NCBI GenBank assembly: GCA_003427395.1
Contig: BFEA01001015.1
Coordinates: 26,879 to 55,721 of the forward strand
Length of the DNA: 28,843 bases
From: Chara braunii
Taxonomy: Eukaryota > Streptophyta > Charophyceae > Charales > Characeae
Reading direction: 5' to 3'
The position numbers and the translations under genes are program-made. This document shows positions 28,479 to 28,843 of this stretch, piece by piece; the first letter of the stretch is position 1, and each line of letters opens with the position of its first letter. The notes under the pieces are model-generated. The model searched no databases. It saw only the letters and a list, made by a program, of their open reading frames with translations, and was not told the DNA's origin.

Positions 28479-28843
28479 AAGGAGATTTCACCAGAAGAAA
28501 TCAGACAGAGAAGACAGAAATTCGACAGAGGTTCAGGCCCAAGTCAAGAGCAAGTTGAGTATCTCCAAAAGTCACTGAACACTCTAAGCAAGAAATGGGT
28601 GTTCCCATATGAGGCTGTCAGATATGAGATGGTCGAGAGCGGACGAGAGCAGGAATGGTTATATGTACTGACATTCTATTTTACAGATCTGGATGTGTAT
28701 GATGTGAGAATCTTTGTTCCAAAAGAAAGAAGTGCTGATGCAGTGTATGGGAGATGCTGGGGGTTTGCTGAAGAGGTAGTACTGAAAGAGAAAGAGAGGC
28801 TTGAGAAAGAGAACAAATGTTTCACTGGATCGACTCGATTTAC
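28470..28843 (+). CDS. Paralog C of the tandem family, 5' part (runs off the window)
   Basis: Function unknown. From an ATG at 28470 the frame is open to the window end (124 complete codons) with no internal stop. The nearest upstream in-frame stop is 28443-28445. An N-terminal charged helix (EEIRQRRQKFDRG) precedes the shared domain: LSKKWVFPYEAVRYEMV, a hydrophobic WLYVLTFYF strand, DLDVYDVRIFVPKE, then YGRCW and a long charged helix (LKEKERLEKENK). It overlaps the end of copy B by 9 bases on the same strand. The intact, gap-free frame and conserved motif spacing make this the best evidence that the family encodes protein. Confidence 0.62.
   Translation, partial: MRTKEISPEEIRQRRQKFDRGSGPSQEQVEYLQKSLNTLSKKWVFPYEAVRYEMVESGREQEWLYVLTFYFTDLDVYDVRIFVPKERSADAVYGRCWGFAEEVVLKEKERLEKENKCFTGSTRF

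Overview
This looks like a gene-poor, repeat-rich stretch of a eukaryotic nuclear genome. The grounds are a tRNA-derived SINE with Pol III boxes and an oligo(A) tail, several miniature inverted-repeat elements with short target duplications, long tandem satellites, GA and ATT microsatellites, many poly(A)/poly(T) tracts and very few open frames with protein character. The overall texture is plant-like, but no gene here fixes the lineage, so the organism stays open. No rRNA, CRISPR array, complete retrotransposon polyprotein or functional tRNA was found.

Layout: 1-104 is the end of a CTAGG-ended element. 1192-3559 is a satellite of two interleaved unit types (about 68 and 81 bp). 3560-7580 is mostly unassigned, with a GA microsatellite and one perfect hairpin. 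7580-8490 is a 171-bp satellite. 8495-9829 is a region bounded by inverted repeats that holds a 195-bp triplication. 9830-13370 is unassigned apart from three degenerate arrays and one frame with strikingly pyrimidine-ended codons. 13378-16532 is a nest of non-autonomous DNA transposons: two CTAGG-ended elements with 8-bp target duplications (hAT-like) and three copies of a fold-back element. 17659-18291 is a TA-flanked element full of long palindromes. 18310-19020 carries a SINE, a SINE-like relic and a large hairpin. 19645-20081 is a TAA-flanked PIF/Harbinger-like miniature element. 20960-21610 holds two diverged copies of a retroposon-like sequence with an ATT-type tail.

The right third is less AT-rich and more protein-like. 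It has an unrecognised open frame (22108-22770, + strand) and, at the far right, a tandem family of three diverged paralogs on the + strand: copy A (26578-27132), copy B (about 27996-28478, interrupted) and copy C (28470 to the window edge). They share an unrecognised domain with an F-x-Y motif, a D-[LIV]-R motif and an [FY]-x3-W motif. In copy B, two in-frame TGA codons fall where copy A (and, at the first site, copy C) has Trp. That is either decay of Trp codons or a hint of TGA decoding. This cluster is the best candidate for something undescribed. No operon or pathway can be inferred from the rest.
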